NCBI GenBank assembly: GCA_036642795.1
Contig: JAVXTH010000007.1
Coordinates: forward strand, 1 to 51,288
From: JAVXTH01 sp036642795
GTDB lineage: Bacteria > Bacillota_I > Bacilli_A > Erysipelotrichales > Erysipelotrichaceae
Direction: 5' to 3'
Length of the DNA: 51,288 bases
Shown: positions 32,894-42,150 of the stretch, one piece after another
Numbering within the stretch: the first letter of the stretch is position 1
How the letters are laid out: each line of letters opens with the position of its first letter
The notes under the pieces: generated by a model
What the model was told of the DNA's origin: nothing
Database searches by the model: none
What the model saw: only the letters and a program-made list of their open reading frames with translations
Position numbers and translations under genes: made by a program

Positions 32894-32920
32894 AAAAAAA
32901 AGCGATTCCTTAGGAACCGC
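32894..32920 (-). terminator. Terminator after rubrerythrin
   Basis: An 8-bp stem with one G-U pair (GCGGTTCC/GGAATCGC) lies at 32902-32920, followed by eight U on the minus strand. Confidence 0.9.
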
Positions 32921-32933
32921 CCTTTATCCATTC

Positions 32934-33470
32934 TTAATAATTTTCTTTGTGTAAAGCAAAGTAAGACTTTGCATGATTACAAACTGGGCATACTTCAGGA
33001 GCATTCTTACCTACATGTAAGTGACCACAATTTAAGCATTCCCAAACAGTTTCTTCATTTCTTGCGAAAACACTACCATCTTCAATATTATTTAATAAAG
33101 CAGTGTAACGTTGTTCGTGCGTTTTTTCAATTGCTAATACGCCTTCCATTGTTTTGGCAATATCATCAAAGCCCTCTTCGTGAGCTTCTTTAGCCATACG
33201 TGCATACATATCAGTCCACTCATAGTTTTCACCAGCCGCAGCATCTTTTAAGTTTGTGATCGTGTCTGGCATTCCATCATGTAATAGTTTGAACCATAAT
33301 TCCGCATGTTCTTTTTCATTCGCAGCTGTTTGTTCAAAGATATTAGAAACTTGAACATAACCATCTTTTTTAGCTTTTGAAGCATAATAAGTATATTTAT
33401 TACGAGCCTGTGATTCACCGGCAAATGCATCCATTAAATTCTGTTCTGTTTTTGATCCTTTTAAGTTCAT
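32934..33470 (-). CDS. Rubrerythrin
   Basis: This di-iron peroxidase protects anaerobes from hydrogen peroxide. The four-helix domain carries the ligands in AFAGESQARNKYTYYA, AANEKEHAELW and AIEKTHEQRY, and a C-terminal rubredoxin-like Fe(SCys)4 site has CLNCG and CPVCN. The length of 178 aa is typical. It starts 12 bases after the rubredoxin-like gene; the two are a natural electron-transfer pair. Confidence 0.97.
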   Translation of the reverse strand: MNLKGSKTEQNLMDAFAGESQARNKYTYYASKAKKDGYVQVSNIFEQTAANEKEHAELWFKLLHDGMPDTITNLKDAAAGENYEWTDMYARMAKEAHEEGFDDIAKTMEGVLAIEKTHEQRYTALLNNIEDGSVFARNEETVWECLNCGHLHVGKNAPEVCPVCNHAKSYFALHKENY

Positions 33471-33482
33471 AAATTTTCTCCT

Positions 33483-33815
33483 TTAATATTTGCCTTTGGC
33501 AATATGACCAGCGATTTCCGCTTTTGACATTTGTTTCATAACCCATGCTGCTTTCTTAGCACTTTCAAATACATGTTTACACATTGGATCTAAATTATCA
33601 GCAATTCCTTCTTTCGCAATTTCATCAATTTGCATAGCCAAAGTAATCAATTGCATATGAAGATCATTTGATTTATCGCTACGATAAATCTTACCAGCCG
33701 CTTCTTCATCTAACAGATCAAATTTCTCTGCAGGAGCACCACATTTTGGGCATTTATCAGGAGCAGCTTCGCCTTCATGAACATAACCACAAACACTACA
33801 TTTCCATAATTTCAT
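33483..33815 (-). CDS. Rubredoxin-like domain protein
   Basis: This 110-aa protein has an N-terminal rubredoxin-like iron site, KCSVCGYVHEG and CPKCGAPAEKF (residues about 5-30), then a helical domain of about 75 residues with one Cys (MCKHVF). Such fusions stand next to rubrerythrin in many anaerobes and probably donate electrons to it. GAGGAG lies about 7 bases before ATG. It is the first gene of the pair. Confidence 0.92.
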   Translation of the reverse strand: MKLWKCSVCGYVHEGEAAPDKCPKCGAPAEKFDLLDEEAAGKIYRSDKSNDLHMQLITLAMQIDEIAKEGIADNLDPMCKHVFESAKKAAWVMKQMSKAEIAGHIAKGKY

Positions 33816-34031
33816 TTTAAATCTCCTCTCTATCTTTTGATAATACTATTGTAACGCTAGAATTCATAAATTGCACGACAAATACATCCATTTTTTTATT
33901 GTTTTTTTAATGACTTTCGAATTAGTTTATGTTTAAGTTTGAATAATAATGACAAATATAAGAAATTTTAATGATTTTTACTAAATATTTTGTGAAAAGT
34001 AATCATAAAGTGAAAATAAATCAAAAATATC

Positions 34032-34059
34032 TAGACATTTTCGTTATATATACTACAAT
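34032..34059 (+). promoter_or_regulatory. Promoter of glnN
   Basis: TAGACA and TACAAT with 16-base spacing lie just upstream of the GGAGG and ATG of glnN. The preceding intergenic stretch (33816-34031) is AT-rich with no further clear signal. Confidence 0.65.
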
Positions 34060-34081
34060 AGTAGAATATTGGAGGTATTTT

Positions 34082-36178
34082 ATGGATAAAAAACACCCTT
34101 TTGATGATTTTGGTATTAACTTGTTTAGTGAAGCCGTAATGAAAGAAAGTCTTCCCTACCCGGTTTATTGTAAATGGAAGATTGCAACTAGAAAAGAAGA
34201 TGCTTTAGATTTAAACACAGCCGATGCCATCGCACATGCGATGAAAACTTGGGCAATGGAAAAAAACGTAACGCATTTTACTCATTGGTTTCATCCAATG
34301 ACTGGTAGTACGGCAGAAAAGCATGATAGTTTTATTGAGCCAGGTGATCATAACCAAGCCATTTCTCGCTTCTCTGGTAAGAACTTAATCAAAGGTGAAG
34401 GAGATGCTTCCTCTTTCCCAAGTGGTGGTCTGCGCGCTACCTTTGAAGCTCGTGGTTATACTTATTGGGATTGTACTTCGCCTGCCTTTATCCGTGATAA
34501 TGTATTATGTATTCCAACTATTTTTGTATCTTATAATGGTGAAACATTAGATAAAAAGGCTCCTTTACTTAAATCTTTAGAAGCTTTATCGATTCAAGCA
34601 ACCAGAATTGTGAATTTATTTAAAGACAAAGATATTAAAAGAGTCAATGCGATGGTTGGTTTAGAACAAGAATATTTCTTAATTGATAAGTCTTTATATA
34701 ATGAACGCATTGATCTTCAATATTGTGGTAGAACTTTATTTGGTAGTATGCCACCAAAAGGCCGCGGTGTTGCTGAGCATTATTTTGGTTCGATTCCCGT
34801 ACGGGTTGCTGCCTTTATGAAAGATGTTGATGAAGAACTATGGCGCTTGGGAATCTATGCGAAAACCGAACACAATGAAGCGGCTCCCTGTCAATTTGAA
34901 TTAGCACCCCTTTATACTGAAGCAAACATTGCCGTTGATCAAAATCAAATTATCATGGATGTGTTACGAGTAAAAGCCGATGCTCATCATTTTGCTTGTT
35001 TGCTTCATGAAAAACCCTTCCAAGGTGTCAACGGTAGTGGTAAACATAACAACTGGTCCCTTGTTTGTGATGATGGACAAAACTTATTAGAACCAGGGGA
35101 TCGTCCTCATGAAAACATTCGTTTCTTATTATTTATCTGTGCGATGATTCAAGCCGTATCAACGTATCCTGAATTATTAAGAATGGCCGCTAGTTGTTAT
35201 AACAATGATTATCGCCTTGGGGCAAAAGAAGCACCACCTGCCATTATCAGTATCTGTATGGGAGCTCATTTAGAAGAAATCCTTATGAAGCTTGAAAAAG
35301 GTGATGAAGACATTAGTAAAAACATTGAATCCGCTCCTTTATCGGTTGTTAATCTAGCTTATGTTCCAAAAGATACAAGTGATCGTAATCGTACCTCTCC
35401 TTTTGCCTTTACCGGTAATAAATTTGAATTTAGAATGGTAGGAAGTTCTAGAAGTGCCGCAACAACCAATATTGTCTTAAATACGGCCGTTGCCGATGTC
35501 TTAAAAGAAATCGGTGATGAATTGAAAGATTTAAAATACATCGATGATATTCGTAAACAATCTTTAAAAATATGTCGAAGAATCTTAAAGAATCATAAAC
35601 AAATATTATTCAGTGGAGATGGTTATTCACCCGATTGGATAAAAGAAGCTAAAAAGCGTAATCTACCCAACATTCCAAGTTATGTTTATAGCATTGATTC
35701 TTTAATTGATCCTAAAGCAATCGCAATGTTTACACGTAATCATGTTTATGAAAAAGGTGAACTCAGTGCTCGCGTTGAAATATTATATGAAGAATATGTA
35801 AATAGTGTTCAAGTTGAAGTTAAAACTTTATTAGATATGTCAAAGAAAAAGATTCTATCCGCTTTGATTACTGAAATTAAGTTTTATAGCGATGCTTTAA
35901 AATCCTTACCGACGCCTCACCCTTTTTATGAAAAGAAAATTAATAAATTGCTTCGTTTATTAGATGCTTTCTATGAACAATATCATGTGTTAAAGCATGC
36001 TTCTTTAAAAGTTCGAGGAATGGCTACTAACAAAGAAATCGCATTTGAATACAATGAACATGTTGTAAGTGCAATGAAATCACTTCGTGATGTAATCGAT
36101 GAGATTGAAGAATCGATCTCTTATGAAAATTATCCATTACCTACGTATGGTGATATGTTTACTTCTGTAAACGAATAA
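34082..36178 (+). CDS. glnN: Glutamine synthetase type III
   Basis: This large cytosolic glutamine synthetase of 698 aa makes glutamine from glutamate, ammonia and ATP. GSIII features: FTHWFHPMTGSTAEKHDSF, the metal site GLEQEYFLID, and the ATP/metal segment VNGSGKHNNWSL, followed by RTSPFAFTGNKFEFRMVGSS. The type III form is common in Bacteroidetes, cyanobacteria and some Firmicutes. The start at 34082 has GGAGG 7-8 bases upstream; the open frame extends further upstream but lacks a ribosome site. No glnR or amt gene is adjacent. Confidence 0.97.
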   Translation: MDKKHPFDDFGINLFSEAVMKESLPYPVYCKWKIATRKEDALDLNTADAIAHAMKTWAMEKNVTHFTHWFHPMTGSTAEKHDSFIEPGDHNQAISRFSGKNLIKGEGDASSFPSGGLRATFEARGYTYWDCTSPAFIRDNVLCIPTIFVSYNGETLDKKAPLLKSLEALSIQATRIVNLFKDKDIKRVNAMVGLEQEYFLIDKSLYNERIDLQYCGRTLFGSMPPKGRGVAEHYFGSIPVRVAAFMKDVDEELWRLGIYAKTEHNEAAPCQFELAPLYTEANIAVDQNQIIMDVLRVKADAHHFACLLHEKPFQGVNGSGKHNNWSLVCDDGQNLLEPGDRPHENIRFLLFICAMIQAVSTYPELLRMAASCYNNDYRLGAKEAPPAIISICMGAHLEEILMKLEKGDEDISKNIESAPLSVVNLAYVPKDTSDRNRTSPFAFTGNKFEFRMVGSSRSAATTNIVLNTAVADVLKEIGDELKDLKYIDDIRKQSLKICRRILKNHKQILFSGDGYSPDWIKEAKKRNLPNIPSYVYSIDSLIDPKAIAMFTRNHVYEKGELSARVEILYEEYVNSVQVEVKTLLDMSKKKILSALITEIKFYSDALKSLPTPHPFYEKKINKLLRLLDAFYEQYHVLKHASLKVRGMATNKEIAFEYNEHVVSAMKSLRDVIDEIEESISYENYPLPTYGDMFTSVNE

Positions 36179-36194
36179 GTATTTATCATAACAC

Positions 36195-36220
36195 GCTATC
36201 CTTTATCGGATAGCTTTTTT
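36195..36220 (+). terminator. Terminator of glnN
   Basis: A 7-bp stem (GCTATCC/GGATAGC) with a 6-base loop is followed by six T, 17 bases past the stop codon. Confidence 0.9.
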
Positions 36221-36265
36221 ACGAAATGTTTTCCATTTATTAACAAAATCTTTACAATTCTCACG

Positions 36266-36293
36266 TTGTCATTAAAAAAATGTTTGTTATACT
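36266..36293 (+). promoter_or_regulatory. Promoter of the Na/Pi cotransporter gene
   Basis: TTGTCA and TATACT with 16-base spacing lie about 40 bases before the start codon. Confidence 0.65.
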
Positions 36294-36332
36294 AAATATA
36301 CCAAACAAGACACTAGTTTGAGGAGGATTATT

Positions 36333-37967
36333 ATGAGTATCAGTAATATATTAATGTTAGTCGGGGGATTAGCGCTATTCTTATATGGAATGCATATGAT
36401 GAGTGAGGGTTTAGAGGTTGCTGCTGGTAACCGAATGAAATCAATCTTAGAAAAACTAACGAGCAATCGCTTTGTTGGTGTTGCGGTTGGGGCAATCATC
36501 ACTGCCATCATTCAAAGCTCATCCGCAACAACGGTTATGGTTGTAGGCTTTGTTAATAGTTCCCTCTTACAGCTTGAACAAGCCGTATGGTTAATTATGG
36601 GTGCTAACATTGGTACAACAATTACAGGACAATTAATCGCCTTAGATATTAGTAAAATAGCTCCACTCTTTGCGATCATTGGTGTTGTGATGGTTTCCTT
36701 TATCAAAAAGAAAAAGATTAATTATATCGGTGAGATTATCGCTGGTTTAGGAATTCTTTTCATCGGTATGGGAATGATGAGTAATGCGATGATTCCACTT
36801 CGTGATTATCAACCATTCATCAATCTAATTGCTAACTTCTCAAATCCAATTATCGGTATTTTAGTCGGTGCTTTATTCACTGCTGTGATTCAAAGTTCTT
36901 CGGCATCCGTCGGTATCCTACAAGCCTTAGTAATGGCTGGTGTCTTACCATTCTCTTCTGCTATTTATGTACTATTTGGTCAAAACATCGGTACTTGTAT
37001 CACTGCTGTTTTAGCTTCCATCGGTGCGAATCGTAATGCGAAACGAACAACGATTATTCATTTATCCTTTAATATTATCGGTACCGTCATCTTCCTAATT
37101 GTTGTTTCCTTCTTACCATTTACCGATTGGATGATGAGCATTACTAGTAACCCAGCTGCTCAAATAGCTAATACTCATACCGTCTTTAACCTTGTCACAA
37201 CCCTTGCCTTATTACCGTTTGGTGCTTACTTGGCAAAACTTGCGAAAATTATCTTACCATTAAAACCTGAAGAAAGTGAAGATGAAGATAACTTCAGTAT
37301 GTCTTACATCAATGAAAATAACATTGGTAGTGTGGCAATTGCTTTATCAACGCTTCGCAATGAAGTAGCTTTGATGATGAATATTTCGAAAAAGAATGTG
37401 ATTCGCTCCTTCGATGTCATTATTAAAGGAAATGAAGAAAAGATGACAAAGATTGTTGATAGTGAAAATCGAATTGATATGATGAATTATGAAATTTCAA
37501 AATACATGGCAAGAGCCAGTAGTTTAGATATGAATACCCATGATGCCATGCTTTGTAACTCCCTCTTTAAATTATCCAGTGACATTGAACGAATTGGTGA
37601 TCACGCTTTAAATATTGGTCAATATGGTGGAAGCAATGATCATAAATTAGATTTAAATATTGATGCTTTAAATGAGTTAAAAGAATTAAAAACATTATTA
37701 TGTGAATGCATGGATAGTATCGATGATAAAGAATTTACAAAGAATCCAGAAATCATGGAAAAAGTTCGTGGTTATGAAGAAGAAAGTGATATCTTAACTT
37801 ATAAATTCCGTCAACGTCAAATATCTAGATTAATGAATAAAGAATGTAGTGCAGATCATTGTGTTATCTATTCTGAAATCTTAACTGATATCGAACGTAT
37901 CTTTGATCACCTATTAAATATAACTCAAGAATGTTATCGAGCTGGTTTCACATTAGAAAACGCTTAA
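36333..37967 (+). CDS. Na/Pi cotransporter family protein with PhoU-like tail
   Basis: This 544-aa protein has two inverted repeats of membrane helices bearing the NptA/NPT2 signature QSSS (AIIQSSSATT and AVIQSSSASVG), followed by a cytosolic helical PhoU-like domain from about residue 340 (FKLSSDIERIGDHALNI). It probably takes up phosphate with sodium and would fit a sodium-cycling cell with Rnf. The start 36333 has AGGAGG 6 bases upstream; a TTG 15 bases earlier is rejected. Confidence 0.94.
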   Translation: MSISNILMLVGGLALFLYGMHMMSEGLEVAAGNRMKSILEKLTSNRFVGVAVGAIITAIIQSSSATTVMVVGFVNSSLLQLEQAVWLIMGANIGTTITGQLIALDISKIAPLFAIIGVVMVSFIKKKKINYIGEIIAGLGILFIGMGMMSNAMIPLRDYQPFINLIANFSNPIIGILVGALFTAVIQSSSASVGILQALVMAGVLPFSSAIYVLFGQNIGTCITAVLASIGANRNAKRTTIIHLSFNIIGTVIFLIVVSFLPFTDWMMSITSNPAAQIANTHTVFNLVTTLALLPFGAYLAKLAKIILPLKPEESEDEDNFSMSYINENNIGSVAIALSTLRNEVALMMNISKKNVIRSFDVIIKGNEEKMTKIVDSENRIDMMNYEISKYMARASSLDMNTHDAMLCNSLFKLSSDIERIGDHALNIGQYGGSNDHKLDLNIDALNELKELKTLLCECMDSIDDKEFTKNPEIMEKVRGYEEESDILTYKFRQRQISRLMNKECSADHCVIYSEILTDIERIFDHLLNITQECYRAGFTLENA

Positions 37968-37976
37968 TTAAATTTT

Positions 37977-38010
37977 AAGACAAAGATGAATTAAATCTTT
38001 GTCTTTTTAT
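37977..38010. terminator. Bidirectional terminator after the Na/Pi cotransporter
   Basis: An 11-bp stem (AAGACAAAGAT/ATCTTTGTCTT) with a 7-base loop spans 37977-38005, followed by T-rich sequence on the plus strand. It overlaps the last codons of the convergent membrane protein gene. Confidence 0.85.
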
Positions 38011-38398
38011 ATACGACAATAAGGTAAATAACTAACATTAAAATGGATATCGTTAAACCCAAATAGAAGCTTGGATATGCCATTGAAATACAGTAACTTA
38101 ACTCTAATTCAGCGATTGGTCCTCGATAATAAGAAAATAAGAAACATTTTATTTCACTTAGAATAACTCCTAGTAAAGCGATAATTCCTAAACCATAATT
38201 TAATTTTTGATGTTTGAAATCATGCCACAAGGAAACAAAAAATATAATAATGGATAGAATGCATAATGGTTCAAAAAGAATCATTAAGCCATTATGGCCA
38301 AGCACACCAATGCTATTTGCCCCAAATTGAACAAGATACATCGGGGTAAGACTTAATATAAATAGTATAGCTAGAGCTATCTTTGTTTTTTTATTCAT
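37991..38398 (-). CDS. Predicted four-helix membrane protein of unknown function
   Basis: The protein is 135 aa with hydrophobic segments at about 6-25, 35-60, 70-90 and 105-130, a short loop with Cys/Tyr (FLFSYYRGPIAELELSYC) and a basic tail (YKKTKI). AGAGGTGA lies 5 bases before ATG 38398; upstream in-frame starts lack a ribosome site. It follows the AI-2E-family gene after a strong terminator and may have its own promoter. I recognise no family. Confidence 0.8.
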   Translation of the reverse strand: MNKKTKIALAILFILSLTPMYLVQFGANSIGVLGHNGLMILFEPLCILSIIIFFVSLWHDFKHQKLNYGLGIIALLGVILSEIKCFLFSYYRGPIAELELSYCISMAYPSFYLGLTISILMLVIYLIVVYKKTKI

Positions 38399-38429
38399 TT
38401 GAATCACCTCTTGTACCTTTAGTATAATC

Positions 38430-38464
38430 AAAAAAAAAGCACTACGTGACATTTACGTAATGCT
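38430..38464 (-). terminator. Terminator after the AI-2E-family transporter gene
   Basis: A 10-bp stem with one G-U pair (AGCATTACGT/ACGTAGTGCT) lies at 38438-38464, followed by eight or nine U on the minus strand. Confidence 0.9.
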
Positions 38465-38470
38465 TATTTC

Positions 38471-39610
38471 TTATATGTTTTCTAATTGTTTTTCTTTTAG
38501 TCTTGCATGAATGCATTCTTTTAACATCGTATAGATAACCGCAAAGATAGGAACGCCAATAAACATGCCTACAACACCAAACAAGCCTCCCCCTACACAT
38601 ACTGCGAAAAGGATCCAAAGGCTCGGTAAACCAAGTTTATCGCCTAAGATAAGTGGTCCTAGGATATTACCATCGAATTGTTGAAGGACTAAAACAAATA
38701 AAGCAAAGTATAAAGCATGAAGTGGATTGATAATCAATAAAACAAAGATACCTGGAACTGCTCCAATGAAAGGACCAAAGACCGGAATCATATTCGTTGT
38801 TCCAACAATCACGGATAATAAGATTGCATATTCTAAACCAATCACATTCATTCCAATATAACATAAGATACCAATAATCAAAGAATCAATTGCTTTACCA
38901 ATAATAAAATTATTAAAGATATCCGCCGAAATACGCGTTAATCTTACAAGATAATCCGCCACATGCTTTGGTAAGAAAGCATAAGTAGCTTTTCTTGTAT
39001 GAGTGATAAATTTTTCTTTATCTAATAAAATATATAAGCCAGCAATAACGCCTAGTAAAACACTGAAGATACCCGTTGTAAACTTAACTGAGAAGCGTAC
39101 CATTTCTGGTAAGGCTTGCGAGAAGAAATTCGTAAACTTACTAATAATATCTGGTGTCTTACCAAAGATTGCTGTGACTTCATCCATGTTAACATTATAA
39201 TGAACCATCAATTCTTCAATTACTTTTTGAAAGGATGCAAGATAAGCAGGTGATTTTTGTATTAAGGAAAAGATACTCTCTACTAATTGAGGAATTAATA
39301 AAGCTAATACAAAGCCAACAACGATCATCCCTAGTATCAAAGAACAGATAGCTGATATTCTACGTTTATTCGTTTGATTCATCTTTGTTTTAGCTAATAA
39401 TCGATTTTCAATAAATAACATCGGTCCATTTAATAAGAAAGCAATCGCAAATCCTAAGGTAAAGGGAAAGATTAAATCAGTTATTTTAAAGAAGGTTCTT
39501 TCTAAATCATCAAAACGATAAAAGCTAAAAAACATTAATATTGAAATCAATGCAATCGTTGTGCAAGTTAAAATAGTTTTTTTCATATCTTCACTAAATT
39601 CAAATTTCAT
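38471..39610 (-). CDS. AI-2E family transporter (UPF0118)
   Basis: This 379-aa membrane protein has paired N-terminal helices (about 12-75), a middle segment of amphipathic helices, and a C-terminal bundle with the family motifs GTTNMIPVFGPFIGAVPG and LQQFDGNILGP. Relatives include exporters of AI-2 and Na+/Li+-H+ antiporters; the substrate here is not determinable. ATG 39610 is preferred over an ATG 6 bases earlier because of the spacing to GAGG. Confidence 0.92.
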   Translation of the reverse strand: MKFEFSEDMKKTILTCTTIALISILMFFSFYRFDDLERTFFKITDLIFPFTLGFAIAFLLNGPMLFIENRLLAKTKMNQTNKRRISAICSLILGMIVVGFVLALLIPQLVESIFSLIQKSPAYLASFQKVIEELMVHYNVNMDEVTAIFGKTPDIISKFTNFFSQALPEMVRFSVKFTTGIFSVLLGVIAGLYILLDKEKFITHTRKATYAFLPKHVADYLVRLTRISADIFNNFIIGKAIDSLIIGILCYIGMNVIGLEYAILLSVIVGTTNMIPVFGPFIGAVPGIFVLLIINPLHALYFALFVLVLQQFDGNILGPLILGDKLGLPSLWILFAVCVGGGLFGVVGMFIGVPIFAVIYTMLKECIHARLKEKQLENI

Positions 39611-39799
39611 AGACATACCTCGCTACTTCTTTTATATTCTAACATATTTAATAAGTTCTTTACATAACAATATTGAAATACCAATTATTTATTCATTCTC
39701 ATATTAATGATTTTTTTAAACAATTCGTACTAGAAAAAGCCTTTATTTAAGCTTTAAATCTCACTTAAAAGATCTTTTGAAATATTTTTAAATTTACTG

Positions 39800-39828
39800 T
39801 TGCTTTTTTATTATAAGTTCTATATAAT
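39800..39828 (+). promoter_or_regulatory. Promoter of the tRNA pair
   Basis: TTGCTT and TATAAT with 17-base spacing lie 37 bases upstream of tRNA-Cys. The rest of 39611-39799 is AT-rich with no clear feature. Confidence 0.75.
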
Positions 39829-39864
39829 ATTAGAGCACACGTTAAAAAAAGATTGAGTCCGAAT

Positions 39865-39938
39865 GGTTCCGTAGCCAAGTGGTAAGGCAATAGACTGCAA
39901 CTCTGTGATCATCGGTTCAAGTCCGATCGGAACCTCCA
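39865..39938 (+). tRNA. tRNA-Cys (GCA)
   Basis: This is a 74-base cloverleaf with an encoded CCA. Acceptor GGTTCCG pairs with CGGAACC, the anticodon loop is CTGCAAC (anticodon GCA), and the T loop is TTCAAGT between CGG and CCG stems. The D arm contains GTGGTAAGGC. Confidence 0.96.
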
Positions 39939-39942
39939 AAAT

Positions 39943-40029
39943 GGGGTCGTGGCGAAATCGGCAGACGCAACGGACTTAAAATCCGTTGGGAGCAATCCCG
40001 TGGGGGTTCAAGTCCCCCCGTCCCCACCA
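39943..40029 (+). tRNA. tRNA-Leu (TAA)
   Basis: This is an 87-base type II tRNA with an encoded CCA. The anticodon stem ACGGA/TCCGT encloses CTTAAAA (anticodon TAA), a long variable arm (GGGAGCAATCCC) follows, and the T arm is GGGGG TTCAAGT CCCCC. The acceptor GGGGTCG/CGTCCCC has one T-T mismatch at the fifth pair. It is separated from tRNA-Cys by only 4 bases and cotranscribed. Confidence 0.95.
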
Positions 40030-40040
40030 TTTTGATTTAA

Positions 40041-40066
40041 AAGCACTCGAAAGAGTGCTTTTTTCA
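40041..40066 (+). terminator. Terminator of the tRNA operon
   Basis: An 8-bp stem (AAGCACTC/GAGTGCTT) with GAAA tetraloop is followed by T6. Confidence 0.95.
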
Positions 40067-40083
40067 TTCTAATTTAAATTCAA

Positions 40084-40114
40084 TAAAAAAAGAGATAATC
40101 AAACGATTATCTCT
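40084..40114 (-). terminator. Terminator of the pot operon
   Basis: A perfect 10-bp stem (AGAGATAATC/GATTATCTCT) with a 4-base loop, followed by seven U on the minus strand, lies 13 bases past the small membrane protein gene. Confidence 0.93.
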
Positions 40115-40126
40115 TCTCATACTAAC

Positions 40127-40243
40127 TTAAAGATGTAAAGAACCAATAATTGAGATTAAAACCATAAAAACTACAATTGCGATAATCACAATTCGATAGA
40201 TCAATAATTTTGTTTTCTTCTTTTGTTTTTCTTTATCATTCAT
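40127..40243 (-). CDS. 38-residue single-pass membrane microprotein after the pot operon
   Basis: A small frame starts MNDKEKQKKKTKLLIYR (a strongly basic N-terminus) and continues as one hydrophobic helix (IVIIAIVVFMVLISIIG) to the end. AGGAGTG lies 8 bases before ATG, only 12 bases after the potCD stop, and the operon terminator follows directly, so it is very probably a real gene of that operon. The function is unknown; an accessory or stabilising peptide for the transporter is possible. Confidence 0.78.
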   Translation of the reverse strand: MNDKEKQKKKTKLLIYRIVIIAIVVFMVLISIIGSLHL

Positions 40244-40254
40244 TTTCTACACTC

Positions 40255-42150
40255 CTATTTCGCTATTTTAACTTTTGTCCATAAATCTGACATAATCTTT
40301 TTAGCCTTTTCATTATACTTGAAAACTTCATCTTTGTCATAATTAATTCTTGGTAGATAAGCATTATTACCTTCAAATTCACCATCTTTACTACTTAAAA
40401 CATCTAAAACTTCTTGATTACTTGAAGGATAACCTACAAAGACTGAATTCATTAAGCTCTGTTCATAGTCTAAAACAAAATTAATATATTCATTCGCAAG
40501 TTTTGGATTCTTCGCATTCTTAGGAATTACCATCGCATCACTCCAAAGGTTGGTTCCCTCTTTAGGTAAGAAATAATCCATATCTTTATTCTGCGATAAT
40601 ATATAAGCAGCATCGCCACTATAAACAACGGCAATATCTTTATTACCATTGACCATTGCATCGATTACCTCATCGGTTACAATCTCTGGATTCATCGTTG
40701 TATTAAGTTTTACTAACCAATCGTAAGCGGCTTGTAATTCCTCTTCCTTATCGGTATTCATGGAATAACCTAAAGCTTTTAATGCCATCATAAAGGAATC
40801 TCTTTCTGAATCATATATATATAACTTTCCTTTATATTTTTGATTTAATAAAACATTAAAACCTTGTTTATTTAAATCTTGTTTATCAACCGTTTTCTTA
40901 TTATAAACAATGCCAACCGTTCCCCATAGATAAGCAGCCGAGTATTTATTATCGGGATCAAAGGATAAACCTTTTACACCTTTGGATATCTGTGACATAT
41001 TTGGTATCCTTTTCTTATTTAAAGGTTGTAACATATCTTCTTTGATCAAACGTTCAATTGTATAATCACTTGGAATTAATACATCAAATGATTCACCACC
41101 TTGAAGTTTTGTATACATTAATTCATTGGAATCAAAGGTATCATAAACGACTTTAACACCAAATTGTTTTTCAAAAGCAGTGTTGACAGCCGGATCGATA
41201 TATTCGCCCCAATTGTATACTTTTAGCTCAGAACTACCATACACCTTTGTTGCATTAGAACTGCTAGGATTAACGGAACTTCCTTTTAACCAGAATAAAC
41301 CAAAGGTAGCGAAAGCAAGGATAGGAATCATTACAATGGCAATGATCTTTCTTCCTAATTTTGGATTTGTTTTCTCTGCTTTGGCTTTAATGATTGGCAA
41401 TACATTCACAAGGATTAAAGCTAACGTTATAATCACAATAATTAAAGTAGATAAAGCATTGATACTTGGATTAATCCGTTTTGACATCGTCCACACTAAA
41501 GTCGATATATTTTTTACGCCATTCCCGGTTACGAAATAAGAGATAATAAAATCATCAAATGACATCGTAAAGGCAATCAAAGCCCCCGAGAATATTCCAG
41601 GCATAATCTGAGGTACAATAACCTTGCGTAGTGCTTGAAACGGGGTTGCCCCTAAGTCTAAGGCTGCTTCCGCAAGATTGGCATCAAGCGAGCGTAATTT
41701 GGGCATCACGCTTAAGATTACATAGGGAATACAAAATGCAATATGGGCGAGTAACAAGGTTAGAAAACCTTTTTCAATGTTTAATGAAACATAAAAGAGC
41801 ATCATCCCAATCGCCGTCACAATTTCAGGGTTCATAATTGGTAAATCATTAATTTGCGTCACTAAGTCACGGACAAGTTTCTTTGATTTAGATAAACCAA
41901 TGGCGGTAATCGTACCAACGATTGTCGATACAATTGTCGCAATCACAGCAACAATTAACGTATAATAAATTGCTTCCATCATATTGCGATCCGAGAACAT
42001 TTTCACATACCACTGCGTCGAAAAGCCTTGAAAACTAGTAAGTGAGCGTGAATCATTAAAAGAAAAAATGATTAAATATAAAATTGGTAAATAGAAAAAC
42101 AACATAATCAATGCAATTGAAATATTATGTGCGGTAAAGCGTTTCTTCAT
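40255..42150 (-). CDS. potCD: Polyamine ABC transporter permease PotC fused to binding protein PotD
   Basis: Residues about 1-260 are a PotC-type permease with six helices and an EAA loop (EAALDLGATPFQALRKVIVPQ). A further helix (about 268-290) leads to a PotD-type receptor (about 305-631: LKVYNWGEYIDPAV, YDTFDSNELMYTKLQGG, PSDYTIERLI). The last membrane helix acts as an anchor, so the receptor is tethered outside the cell. The length of 631 aa equals permease plus receptor, and such fusions are known in several Firmicutes. The ATG shares a base with the potB stop (TAATG). Confidence 0.95.
   Translation of the reverse strand: MKKRFTAHNISIALIMLFFYLPILYLIIFSFNDSRSLTSFQGFSTQWYVKMFSDRNMMEAIYYTLIVAVIATIVSTIVGTITAIGLSKSKKLVRDLVTQINDLPIMNPEIVTAIGMMLFYVSLNIEKGFLTLLLAHIAFCIPYVILSVMPKLRSLDANLAEAALDLGATPFQALRKVIVPQIMPGIFSGALIAFTMSFDDFIISYFVTGNGVKNISTLVWTMSKRINPSINALSTLIIVIITLALILVNVLPIIKAKAEKTNPKLGRKIIAIVMIPILAFATFGLFWLKGSSVNPSSSNATKVYGSSELKVYNWGEYIDPAVNTAFEKQFGVKVVYDTFDSNELMYTKLQGGESFDVLIPSDYTIERLIKEDMLQPLNKKRIPNMSQISKGVKGLSFDPDNKYSAAYLWGTVGIVYNKKTVDKQDLNKQGFNVLLNQKYKGKLYIYDSERDSFMMALKALGYSMNTDKEEELQAAYDWLVKLNTTMNPEIVTDEVIDAMVNGNKDIAVVYSGDAAYILSQNKDMDYFLPKEGTNLWSDAMVIPKNAKNPKLANEYINFVLDYEQSLMNSVFVGYPSSNQEVLDVLSSKDGEFEGNNAYLPRINYDKDEVFKYNEKAKKIMSDLWTKVKIAK

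Noticed and set aside
33971..34081. Longer N-terminus for glutamine synthetase III
   Set aside because: The extension covers the promoter (TAGACA-16-TACAAT) and lacks a ribosome site; the GGAGG points to 34082.
39003..39200. Plus-strand frame inside the AI-2E-family gene
   Set aside because: Shadow of a membrane protein gene, with no ribosome site.
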